NCBI GenBank assembly: GCA_015178975.1 | Contig: WHVD01000153.1 | Location: 62,001-126,000 of the forward strand | Direction of reading: 5' to 3' | DNA from: Hysterangium stoloniferum | Lineage: Eukaryota > Basidiomycota > Agaricomycetes > Hysterangiales > Hysterangiaceae | Length of the DNA: 64,000 nt | Shown: piece after piece, positions 11,775 through 22,735 of the stretch | How positions within the stretch are numbered: position 1 is the stretch's first letter | Layout of the letters: every line of letters begins with the position of its first letter | The notes under the pieces: generated by a model | What the model was told of the DNA's origin: nothing | Databases searched by the model: none | What the model saw: only the letters and a program-made list of their open reading frames with translations | Translations under genes and position numbers: made by a program

Positions 11775-13350
11775 TGCGAGCCCCGACTCAGCTACACACT
11801 ATTTTCGTGAGATCCCTATTTACTAGTCGGTATAAAAGCTTACTATAGATCTAGGGAGGCTAAGGAGGCTAGGGAGTCTACATAATGGGTGTAGACATTC
11901 CTAAATCCTTGATGAGGTCTTACAGTGGGTTCGAGTCTGTCCCCGTGCTCTAAGCTCTTGTCCACTAAGATCTGCTGAGCTCGCAAGTCGTTCCAATATC
12001 GCTTCAGTGATTTTTTCCATCACATTTTAGAGCCTGGTATCGAGAACTAACAGCCTATCACAGTGGACTTGATTGTCTCCGCTATGAGTTTGGGAACTTG
12101 TTAAATATTTTGGGAGCCTCAATGTATAAAGGCAAAGCACACTATTGTATAACGCTAAATACATGTCCTTTATATACCCAAATTTCCTTAATCAATCTCA
12201 GAATCAATCATCTGACACAACATGGGAGTCTCGCAGCTTCTATGGCTCGCAGACTCCAACAACTTTATTGGCTTGTGACAGGTACTTGAGTGCCAGCACC
12301 AATGCGTCCATAGTATAATGGTCGCCGTTTACGATCAGGCTGTGCTTTGGTAAGAACAATCTCGCCTCGTCAACTGCTTGCTCATTGCTAGGTATCTGTT
12401 CTTGGGTAGATGTGGCTTGTGGTTGCCCGCCCGGCAGCTTTGCTCTATTTGTTGTCCTTACCTGGTTCCCTGACCTCTTCTTTTGATAGCGTTGTTTTGG
12501 GCCACATGAGGTCCTATGTAATTAAGGGAAAATATTCGTTTTGGAATGGGAGTGAGTCCTACGCCCCACCAAAGGTGTCCGCGACAGTGAAAAACCTGTA
12601 GGTAATTGTGATGCATACGTAAGACATGCTGAGATGAATTATAATTATTACAAACTAAATTCCCTTTCAGCCACCATGTATACAATTTCTGATGGACCCT
12701 AAATAAACTGCGCACAACTATATACTCATTCACTTCCTATGCCACATTGCCCACTTCAAAGGCTTGACTAAAAACACACAGACGAAATCTATAATTCTCT
12801 CGTGGCAAGGTTCGGGATTGACTGTGAAAGAGTCAAACCGTACAAACTTTGTCCCATCCAGGTACCGAGAACATGTAACATGAGAGGAGGCCAATCACTC
12901 GGATTCTGACCTGTTCATCACTTCCATTTAATTCGCGGCTTCTAACTACCAGTCTAACGTTAAATTCTTTAGGGACTTTATAATAATCAGCTCTGTTGTT
13001 TAAGCATAGTAATATAGTTGTTGCTACCTGCAGACAACTAAACTAAACATTTTGTTGGTTGATTCTTCCACTTGCTGAACCGATAACTTTTAATAGTCGC
13101 AGCCTTTTAGGGATTCCTAGCCAGATAGTAGCTACGTTGACTATATGTATGTCGATGTGGTCTAAAGTAGTTGGAGCTTCCTATATAGGGGTGAACGAGA
13201 CGTAGGAATCTACATCAAGGAATTAGGAATGTCCACACCCATTATGTAGACTCCCTAGCCTCCCTAGCCTCCCTAGATCTATAGTAAGCTTTTATACCGA
13301 CTAGTAATAAGGATCTCGCGAAAGTAGTGTGTCTAGCAGAGTCTAGCCGA
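11775..13350. repeat. 1.6-kb structure with ~135-bp inverted ends
   Basis: The left end (about 11775-11915) and right end (about 13205-13350) are inverted copies of each other. Both contain CGGTATAAAAGCTTACTATAG followed by a GGGAGGCT-rich stretch and ACATAATGGGTGTAGACATT (one base differs). The TATAAAAG and the sharp similarity suggest two opposed LTR or terminal-repeat pieces, or a non-autonomous DNA element. The 1.3-kb interior has no recognised coding sequence. A tRNA-like half (near 12306) lacks a T arm. Target-site duplications were not identified, so class is left open. Confidence 0.6.
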
Positions 13351-14774
13351 GCTAGCTAGCTCTCCTAAATGGCTCTAGACAATATAGACGGCATACTTAC
13401 TGATGTTCCCACTTTCCTGCTGTAGGCCCCCAGATAGGTATCGAACGTTCAGGATATACGTAAAGAGTGGTCAAAATAACACTGATAGAATCACGAGCTC
13501 GAGGCTTCCACTAGACGGGCGTTATACGCACACGAGTTATATGCAACGTTGTATGTTATGTGAGTTAAATTGATACATGTATAATCAATCTACTGATTGA
13601 CTTCATCAGCGGTTCAAAAATTTCTTAGAAATGTGTCAAATAGCAATACATTCACCAAGTGATTTATTATTACCCAATAGCTTCAGTAGACTAAAGATGT
13701 CGCAAAAGTATCTTACTGCCTTTATCAATAGAAGGAACCAACCATTTTGAGATTCATAGTTATAGTGACTGGGAATAGTCAAATTCATGCACATCCTATT
13801 TGTGTTATTTAATTACTATATTACAGGAGCACAAGTCACGCACATTTGTTTTTTTATTAAAGAATGCCAGATTAGTATTGACTTCTGTGTAGGCATTTCC
13901 GCCCACTGCACCGTCACCATTACATAATAACAAATTCCGGACGCAAGTTTAGATACCTCGACAAGACATTTATTGATCATTGGTCTCTTAAAACGGTTTC
14001 AAATAACAATTCAATAACCACTTGATTCATTGCTATCCAATTGCACCAGTAAATAATGTCCCAAAATTCACTAAATTTTATAAATTTTACAAGTGTTTCA
14101 ACATGTGGATTATCTGCCGTTCCAGTTAACCTAAGTTGTTACTGCCATAACGAGATGTGCCTTGCTTGGGGGGTGTTTTTTGTATTATATCCAATAATCT
14201 CTACTCACTTTTAGATGGAACGGACTAATTTCATTAGTCCATGTAATGGGAATGTTTTCCCTTTTAAGCTCCGCCATCATGGAGTCAGCTCCCGCCGCCT
14301 TTGTCTCTTGTCGTCTGAGTGGCCCTCAAGGTATTTATTGTTCAGCCTTCCCTTGAGTACCCTCCCACTCTTTCCTGCTCATTTATTGCCCCAAAACTCG
14401 TAGTTGAGATTGAATTTTCATGTATTTACTATTAGTTTGGCATGCTGTTGGGGCTCGCTCACGTCCCCATTAGCATGTTTTGTGCAAATGGAGCCTGTGG
14501 CCTCCGGATTCGCTTCCATTGGGGGTCTTTTTTGAGCTACTAATCATGTTATTTGAGTCCGGCGAAAAAGAGATATCAAAACTCGCGACCAAACGGTGCT
14601 GTGAGACCACTGGAAGGTCAAGGGATGCGACCAGAAGGTATTCCGTTGCAGCAGATGTATTAACTTTTGCTTCAAGTATACGCGCCTTTCTATTTTAAAT
14701 ACCTCTGCCCTAAAGTGATCACGTGCCCGTTTAGATATACGCGCCGCATCAAAAGCACTTGCGCACCGTTCTCG
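13351..14774. other. AT-rich intergenic, no supported gene
   Basis: About 1.4 kb, AT-rich, with only short open frames. The last 100 bases run into the start of the Myb-repeat gene at 14775. Nothing else is supported. Confidence 0.5.
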
Positions 14775-17726
14775 ATGGCGGCCAGCTTACCCTCATTGTT
14801 GTTGTCAGATATTATGCATCCATTGTCACCACCACCGTCACTTGTATTCCACACCAAACCTTTAACACCTCCCCCTCGTCCAAGAAGCAACACACCTGAA
14901 CCTCTTGAACCGGCAGAGATTGAGGAGATGCGGCGAAAGGTGATTAGCATGGGATGGGGCGATGTAGCAAAAGGAAAACAGAATACAGGTCCGAGAGAAC
15001 AAGAGTTGGCTGATATGGTGAGTGATCTGGTCGTCGGTTTCGAGACAAGCGTGACGATGTAGCCAGCTTTTACGTCTCACGCATCCCGCATCTTTACCAC
15101 AAGCATCTCAGTTGCATGCGCAAGCGGAAACTATAGCAAACCTAATACAGCAGCGCGATTTCTTGGTGAAACGATCAATGGAAGAGCGTGAGCGCTGGGA
15201 TTCTGAGAAGGAGAGCTGGGCAAGAGCAGCTCAGGCTCTTATTTTGCAAGGACGTAAAGAGATGATGCAAGTTGAAAAAGACGAGAGTATTGTCGCTCAA
15301 TATTCTGGAATCACCGCCGATGGATCGACGCAGCGAATGCAGGAATTCGAGCGGGTGAATGCTACACTTCAAAATGACAAAAAATTGCTGCAGCAAAAGG
15401 TATATCTCAGAAACGCGTATATGTATGGTGTGCTGATATATCTGCAGCTAAATGACACCCAAACTCGACTTGCGACACTGGAATCAGAGCTTGCCCAGCT
15501 GAAACCGCTTCTTCTTATGCAGCCTTTCGCTCTCGTCCACTCACATCCCACCGGCACCCAACACGGCTGGACAGCATCGATACCTAACCTCACGCCGACG
15601 CGCCGTGGGCGCAATCAAGAAGCCCCCGAAGTCGATTCTGATGACGAACCCATCTTATCTCACCTCCAGCCCCGCCTGCAGTTCCGCAATCCCGTCTTAC
15701 GGCCTGTAGGATCGGATCAGCAGCAGGCGACACTTCAGCCGCCATTTCTGTCCAGCCCAAAGAAAGGCGACTATTATCGTCGTCGCGAAGCCACCCCGTC
15801 GTCAGTCCAGTATCCTATCGCAACGAAAACTAGCCGCCGGAAGGCTGCCGTCAGTCAAGTTCCAACGACAAGCCGACCTGTTCTCTCTGATGCGCGTGCC
15901 GAGCATCTTTTGCTTGCCGCCCGGAAAATCGGAATGCAACGCGCTGCATTCCTAAGCGGGGCTTTTGAGCACTTGCAACATCCCCCTTCTGAGCCGCCAC
16001 CATCACAGCCGAGGCAAAGGCGGCCCGCTTCACCCTCGAAGCTCCAAACACCCAGGACGCCCCGCCGAAATGCGGTTGCCAGCACGCCCCTGCTCACGCG
16101 GACGCCATTGGGCGTTTCGCCGGGGCAGCCGAGGACGCCGCTACAGTCGCTACTTAGCGCAGCGCAGAGCGTTCTGTCCGCACCTGGGTCTCTGTCCACT
16201 GAGCCGCCGGAAAGTCCCTTAGCGAAACGGAGGAAATTAGACCATTTTCCGACATTGCTCAAGGCAGCTGATACACCTTTTAATAAGAAGGATAAAGGCA
16301 AGGTCCGAGAAAAGGAGAAGGAGGTGGTTGACGAGAGAGGATCAGAGGAGACGCCGGCGGATATCACGAAGGTGAAGAGTGCGCTTGATTTGTTGGCGGA
16401 CGAAGCTGAGGCTCGTGGAACGCGACCCCCAAGTGCCGAGGCGGAGGCTGATGCAGAGGGGGACGAGGCCGCACCCCATGATGTGGATATGGACGATGGA
16501 ACCGAGGTACTGCTGGGAGATAGCGAACCGGTGAACGGGCGACAGACGAGAAGTAAAGGGAAGCATAAAGCTCTTGCGGACTCACAGCCTGAGGAACCAG
16601 AAGCAGAGGAGGAGCAGGGGCAGACGGTTGACGACACAGGAGATCACTCTAAATCTCAGGAAACCGTGCTGGAATCTCAGGGAGCCGAATTCAGCCAAAT
16701 GTCGACAAGTTTCACCCACCCGCTTCCAGCGCCTATTCATGCCACGACGAGTGCCCGTACCAGCAGCCCGCTCAACCGTACTGGGGAGCAATCATCAGAA
16801 GGATCGTCGATGCTCGCGCCCCCCATCGATCTCACACCGCGTGCCTCTGCATCGCGTTCCCCCGCGCCTTCTGACGTGCAACACGCCTCCGCTGCCTCCC
16901 GCAACGGTAGTCGCGCCCAGTCCGTCGAGCGCTTCTCGTCCCTAGACTCCGCCTCGGGGTCGTTCACCATTTTCTCGCTGCAGCGCCCGCAGCCGCTCGC
17001 CGCGGCGGGCACGTCGGTACTCGCCTCGTCGCTTTCCGGCGAGATTGTGGAAGACCAGGGCCCGTCGGTGCTCCTTACGTCCCGCATTGACGGGGTCAAG
17101 TTCATCACGGAGGATCCGCCGCGGAGGACGCGCAGCCCGTATATCAAGTGGACGAAGGAGGAGGATGATCTTCTCGCGAAGGTGAGCCGCTAAGCGAGCG
17201 TTCTTTGTACTGTAGACTGACTCGGGGTCGGGGGTCTCCGCTTTCTCCTTCTTGACAGGCGGTGGCTAAGTATGGACAGAAGTGGGATTTGGTGCAGAAG
17301 GAGTTGCCGTCAAGAGGGTACCATCAGGTGCGGCAGAGGTGGTTACGGAAGCTTGGTGCGTATCTGGTTATGTGTGCTTTTGTCTGGATCTGAACCACTC
17401 ACACTCGCACACCACACCTTTGTGGGGAATTCAATTTATGAGCAGGCGTTTTCGATGGTGGGAAGCTCGATCTGGCGTCACCCGAGACAAATGCCGCTGC
17501 GGAGTTTTTGAGCATGGCGACTGGGCCGCCGACGGACACTGAAACCGATACGTATGCGCAGTCGACGGCAGCGGCATGTACAAAAATGGGGGATACACCG
17601 CTCGTTCGTGATAAGGGCCTTCCAGCCTCGGACGTAGGCGTAGGCATGGCCCCTGATGATCTAGACGAAGACGCTGAGGCTGATATTGACATGGGTGAGG
17701 AAATGGAGCAAATGCATGCAGAGTAG
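14775..17726 (+). CDS. Nuclear protein with a single C-terminal Myb/SANT repeat
   Basis: Exons 14775-15017, 15112-15399, 15448-17181, 17259-17355 and 17446-17726 give about 880 residues. The Myb repeat begins WTKEEDDLLAK and has Trp at about residues 745, 764 and 783, the canonical W-x18-W-x18-W spacing, ending RQRWLRKLG. N-terminal residues about 85-195 are charged and heptad-like (ERERWDSEKESW, LESELAQL), probably coiled coil. The middle is disordered, with many TP/SP motifs (RTPRRN, PRTPLQ) and KRRK-type basic clusters. The C-terminus after Myb is acidic (DDLDEDAEADIDMGEEMEQ). This fits a DNA-binding or chromatin factor regulated by proline-directed kinases, which is inference. The 48-nt intron at 15400-15447 is a multiple of three and open, so retention would also be in frame. 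Target DNA is unknown. Confidence 0.85.
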
Positions 17727-18639
17727 TGACGATGCAGGCGCAAGATCGCGTCGTTTGCGTTGTTTAAAAGAAGATGGTCATTGACTTTTCAGTTCTAATA
17801 CCTTATTTCTTTCCCCTTTTTTTTTTTTTACTTTTTCTTTATTTGCTTTGTCTGGATCGATTGTGTGCAACTAACTGATTGTGTCAAATGTACGAACAAT
17901 ATTTCGTTGTCTTGCATTATTGTATTATTCAGTTTATCGAGGTCGTCTCTTAAATGAGCATCTCACATGGCAATTAGACTACCTGAATGCCCTTGAAAGT
18001 CTTAATTTACTGCCTCCGCGTCTGTGAAACCCCTCATATAATTAAGAAATTCTCTAGCGAGTTATTCCATCGTGCCATTATTGATGCAAAGAACAGTCTA
18101 GGCCAAGGTTGAGCATCCCGCCCTCATACATCAGCATATTCGGGAGATATGAAATACGCCCCGGCGCCTGGGCTCCGGCGATTGAGCCAAATTCTATCCA
18201 TCTTTGCCAATTCCCGGATACTTAGGGCAAGTTGAGTTCTAACACGTTGTGATTGGAGACTTCTCGGATAGTGACTTGGCTGGAGTGGTAGCGTGCCTTA
18301 TAGCTTATGGCTTTGGGTGTACAAGGTGGGTGCAGATTCCCTCCGGATCCAAGACCACGTCTAGGGGTGTCAGTATCAATGGCCAAACGCAGATCCATAA
18401 TAGGCACCAGCATGGAAATAGTGAGATCTTTGGAAGTCATGGTCATGTGTAGATAACTAACAGTAAACATGAAAGTGTTTGAGTTATAACACGGAGTCCA
18501 ACATCACATCGCAGGAAGTTTCCTAGTGCCCATAACATCAAGACCTTATGACTACCGTTCCACTGATCAAACTGAAGGCTTTCACTCTCTAGATTCCGGT
18601 GTAGTAGGTATCGTGAAATGTGTCTAATATTGAAAGTAT
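17727..18639. other. Intergenic, no supported gene
   Basis: About 900 bp after the Myb-repeat gene, with a pyrimidine tract near 17810-17840. No coding model or known repeat is seen before homology to the A/C repeat family begins at about 18640. Confidence 0.5.
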
Positions 18640-19055
18640 TTTGCAATATGATTTTAGTAGGGAAGAAAATTGTTGCGGAGACTAGCCTTGCCGGATGGAA
18701 CTTTTGGGGCTCGGGGGTTACTGGACAACGACAGCGGATCTGGTATTTCACATGAACAAATGATTAGTTACATATCAATTCGTACTGGGACTTCAAAACC
18801 CGAATAAATTTACCAGTACATTGGGATAATTTTCACAGAGACTTACGGTAAATTTCACTGGGACCGAAAAGACGTCAAATCCACCCTTGGATTAGCTGTT
18901 TTCACGCAATAAGAAACAAGTTTTTCTGAAAAGGCCCGGTAATGCTTTGACAGGCTATATTTCAAGACTGTTAAATATTACACCAGGGAATGTATTCCAC
19001 AAAATACTGAGATTTACGATTGAGTTTCATAAGGGTATGCAGGTATCTTGCATCG

Positions 19056-21387
19056 CTAGCGAAATGGGTCATCTGAGATCGGATCAGCGCCACCCTCAGT
19101 CTTCGGAACCATAGGCTGTGTGGGAGGGGGAGTTGATAGATCGCGCTGAACACGGTCACCATGCTCATTCCAACCACTGTTCTGTAACGCCGTCGTCAAT
19201 TCCGATTCCATCCAGTCTGAGCGCTCCAAGGCATCTAGTCTCTTCAAGTACTTCCCCGCAAGTAGAGCAGAAAAAATTGCATCATCATCTGCTGGTTTAC
19301 CAAGGGCCACAGATTTGACGTCCGATGACCCTTGCCTGTCGAAGAGTTGCCTATATTGAGCAATGTCTCTTGCTTTCGGCGCTTTTTCATATCGCACTGC
19401 AAACGTTATGGCCAATGTTTCGATCATCTCCCTCAACGGGACATTGAATAAACGAGAAACTTGGAAAGGGTCAGAGGCTTGCACTTCGACTTTCTTCCTA
19501 TCTCCGCCTTTCGCAGCTCCGTCAGGGTCCAGATAATGATGGTCGAAAGCGGCATGGAGCATGTCAGTGAGCGCACTCTTGAAAAAGCCGTGCTTAGTAT
19601 ATCTCAAAGCAATCCAGACGAGGACGTAGAAGAAGGATTCCAAGTCATCGGCACGGTCGGGGATCGCTGGTTGCTGCCCGGAAGCGGGAACCACCAGTAA
19701 ACGAGCAGCCATGAATTGCCAGGTACCCTGTCCATGACAGATACAGAGGAAGGGAATCACAAAACGCCAAAGAAAAATTTAGAAGAGGTACCAATAGGGT
19801 TCGGATAGTAGGGGAGGTACTCACAGTCCTTTCAGTGTGCGCTTGTCCTTGATGTATATGTTTAAGCATTTTGCAGAGATCCCAGTCAATTAACAATCCA
19901 CCACCTGTGACAGTGATAAGAATATTGCCTGAGCTGATATCTCGGTGAAGAATTTCAGCCTTGTCATAAGCGTCCCCATGGGCTGTTGAAAGGGAATCAA
20001 CGCCAATTCTGTTAAGAGACTGATATACGTACCTACGATGGCGTCTCTTACTGCAGTCACCATCTCCTTTGTATCCCTAAAATCGCTTAGAGACCTCCCG
20101 ATTTCGTTCAAAACGAGTCGATAGTGCTGCAATCGCCTGAATGGTGAAGGACGTTTTATCATTGATGAATCCTGCGTCTTGGTACACTGCTGTAAAACAT
20201 CACATCCCTCCTTGCACGTGCAGATATTCCTGACCCCATGTTTCTTCAACTGCTCATATATCATGTGTTCGGGGCTTTGCGTGGCGGAAACGATCCTCCA
20301 TGTGTCCTTGAGAAGTACCAGCTTCCCAGTTTCGATACAGTAGGCCTTGAAGACACGAGTCGAGCGGCCGAGGGGGGATCCTACAGCCATGTAGGTAGGA
20401 CAATAAAATACGTAAGTGTGGCCTTTTGGATCAAGTTGAACATGAAACAGTCGGTCACGGTCTTCGAGATTGAGGGACCTTTTGGCCTTTGCCGCGGCAG
20501 GGTGGTTGGGTGGAAATTCTCTGGCGGTAGTATCGACGCCACGTGCAGCAGGGCTCGCGTGATTAAACCGCCAGAAGAACTCGACATAGGAAGGATTTGA
20601 AAGACGGACTTTTTCCGTCACGATAGCGCCACTCCTATCCCAGCGCATGAATCTAGCGTAATTCGGGAAAACAAGGACAAGGAAGACATGTGTCCGGAAC
20701 TGTGCAGCTTGGTGTGCCGTCGCATATAATGTAATCTGACCCAGCGTATCAAGCGCAACTTTGGTAGTACGCTCCAAGGAACCATTGTCACTGAACGCGT
20801 CGTCCCAAACGGCTTTTTTAAACTCAACAATCATTTCTGTCTGTGTCATATCCGATAGGCCAGATCGCTTGGAATTGGCAGAAAATATTTGTATATCTGG
20901 CTTGACTTGTTTCCCTCCGAAGTCCACCGCAGGTGTGTCGTGAGCGTCCACGAGATCAAGGTTGGGACAAAATGGTGACATGAAATTAATCTATATCCTA
21001 AATAAATTGCATGGAATCCAAGGGCAGTACAAAATTACGTACCCAGGGCTTGTACATGGCAAACTCGGAACTGGATTCGCTGAAAGATTTGTGTTTTGCC
21101 TGTGTTTCGGCAGTAATTTTGGGACAGGGATTGGGAGCTTTAGGGAGGTATTGATTCAAGAAATGGTCTACTTTGACGGGACCGACAATTCTCCCAGATA
21201 TTTCCCTGGACATCGCGGTGATCCTTGCATCTCTCGCTCGGTGCGTGGAAGAATATATCTGTGATGTTGAATCCTTCTTTAGAATAGGAGTGGCACCCAA
21301 CTTTGCAGGATCCGAGGTAGGACCCGACGGTGGTGTTTTTGGGCGGAAACTATGAGACGATGTCGTGGGTAATGTGTTCTTCGGCAT
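19056..21387 (-). CDS. FunK1-type fungal-specific protein kinase, apparently intact
   Basis: Minus strand, exons 21043-21387, 20033-20990, 19825-19982 and 19056-19727, 710 residues, all introns GT-AG. FunK1 (Pkinase_fungal) kinases are a lineage-expanded family of multicellular fungi. Visible features are a divergent glycine-rich segment GSPLG (about 319-323), the candidate ATP Lys in LVLLKDTWR (about 343), catalytic loop HRDISSGNIL (447-456), and LLIDWDL (464-470), where DWD replaces DFG as usual in this family. The 3' part DDLESFFYVLVWI is the FunK1 C-lobe signature. The start MPKNTLP (21387) is the first in-frame ATG; an upstream in-frame GTG is not used. Substrate is unknown. It lies in repeat arm A, and the arm C copy is a pseudogene. 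Confidence 0.9.
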
Positions 21388-21636
21388 TAAGTGGTAATGC
21401 AAGGTGATCAAGTAAGGACAACCCCGATCGAGGTGGCGGCTGTCACGTGTAGTCACAGATCAACTCACGTCTAGCGACCGGGACTATAGATCCCGTACTG
21501 ACCTTCCGTTGCACAAGTGTATGAATTTCCCGCAATGCACTCATAACAGACGTCACCCTATTCCCATAATAATAGTGGTGTCCATTTTGCGCTGAATTTT
21601 TAATATATTGGGAGCGGTGCGCCGAGATCACTCAAG

Positions 21637-21797
21637 TGTTGAAATTTTCGCCGTTCGGGAATAATCTCAACATGATGACACTTGTAGGTCCTAGCATATT
21701 TCGCCCTAAGATACATAGTTCCGTACAGTAGCTTAGTACTACCAACGCCTTTTGTTCACGTCCATCGTCTACCAGCCTTTACCCACTTGCGTCAACA
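21637..21797. repeat. 161-bp LTR-like element, copy in arm A
   Basis: Starts TGTTGAAATTTTCG and ends TCAACA. It is related to the 178-bp unit with clear 5-bp target duplications at 62940-63117. Here it lies about 250 bp upstream of the FunK1 start codon. Its flanks (TCAAG and ATAAG) do not form a clean duplication. Confidence 0.45.
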
Positions 21798-22641
21798 ATA
21801 AGAGCGATATTGTCCATCTTTTCACTCCTACCGTATAGTCTCCGTGAAAGGAAATACAGTAGATAATGATAATTTATACGATCCGGAACTGTGTACATGA
21901 GTGCGTTATGACATCTTTGCATATGAGTGGGTAGCTTAGCCCAACCCTATTCATTATGAAGTTATGCATTCTGACCTTATCCACTGTATTAAATAAAAAT
22001 ACTTGATTTATTAAAACACATTTACTGCAAAGTGTTAGGATTTATTGGTATATGTTGCAAGCCGTTGAGGCGTCCGACGCTGACGGTCTTGCTGTGCTCT
22101 TTGTTTGGGGTATGCTATCTTACCAGGTGGATATTCTATTTACTCGAGGGACAATAGGCTAGATAGTATAGAACTTTACAGTACTTAGTCAAAAGTTGTA
22201 TTCTACAAGTGGCTTTGTCTCCCCCCCAACTTTAAACTTCTATATAGCTTTGCATAAGCATGGTTAGTACTTAATGGCTATCCGTAATTCTTAAACACAT
22301 TTCACACGCTTGGTCCAACAGGTACTGAACAACAACACCGGTATAACGTTGTACATTTGACTCTGTTATTTTTTTCCGTATTTCAGACATTGTGATACTG
22401 CACCTTACTTTTGTTGTACAAGTATTTATTTTACAATGACAAAAAAAAAAATTCGTCAGGCTAAGTCGATGTGCGAACTTTGAACTTTTACATAGTTATG
22501 CATATGCTTGTTTGGTACTTGATGGCTAGTTCCATAATTCTTAAACATATTTCATACGCTTGGAAAAAGATATATATATATATATAGTTCAATGGGAACT
22601 TTTGGTAGGAAGGAGCCTGTGATTTAACGGGATAAAAATAT

Positions 22642-22735
22642 TGCCTCAGGCGGGAGTCGAACCCACGGCCTTCAGACTCTTACCCGGTCAGAGGGACTGC
22701 AAGAATCTTACGCTCTACCGCTGAGCTACCGAAGC
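22642..22735 (-). tRNA. tRNA-Lys(CTT) with ~22-nt intron, arm A copy
   Basis: Reverse complement folds as a 94-nt cloverleaf. The acceptor GCTTCGG pairs with CTGAGGC (two GU pairs) and is followed by A73. The D arm is GCTC AGCGGTA GAGC; the T arm is GTGGG TTCGACT CCCGC. The anticodon loop TTCTTG gives CTT (Lys), followed by an intron of about 22 nt after position 37, which re-enters at a TCTGA stem strand with one A-G mismatch. Internal A box and B box for RNA polymerase III are present. It is identical to 43679-43772. An Ala(TGC) reading of the loop was considered but gives a poorer stem. Confidence 0.75.

Noticed and set aside
12302-12365. Possible tRNA beginning GCGTCCATAGTATAATGGT
   Set aside because: Only a D-arm-like 5' half; no T arm or acceptor partner downstream.
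15855-16637. 260-residue minus-strand open frame
   Set aside because: Antisense shadow of the GC-rich disordered region of the Myb-repeat gene.
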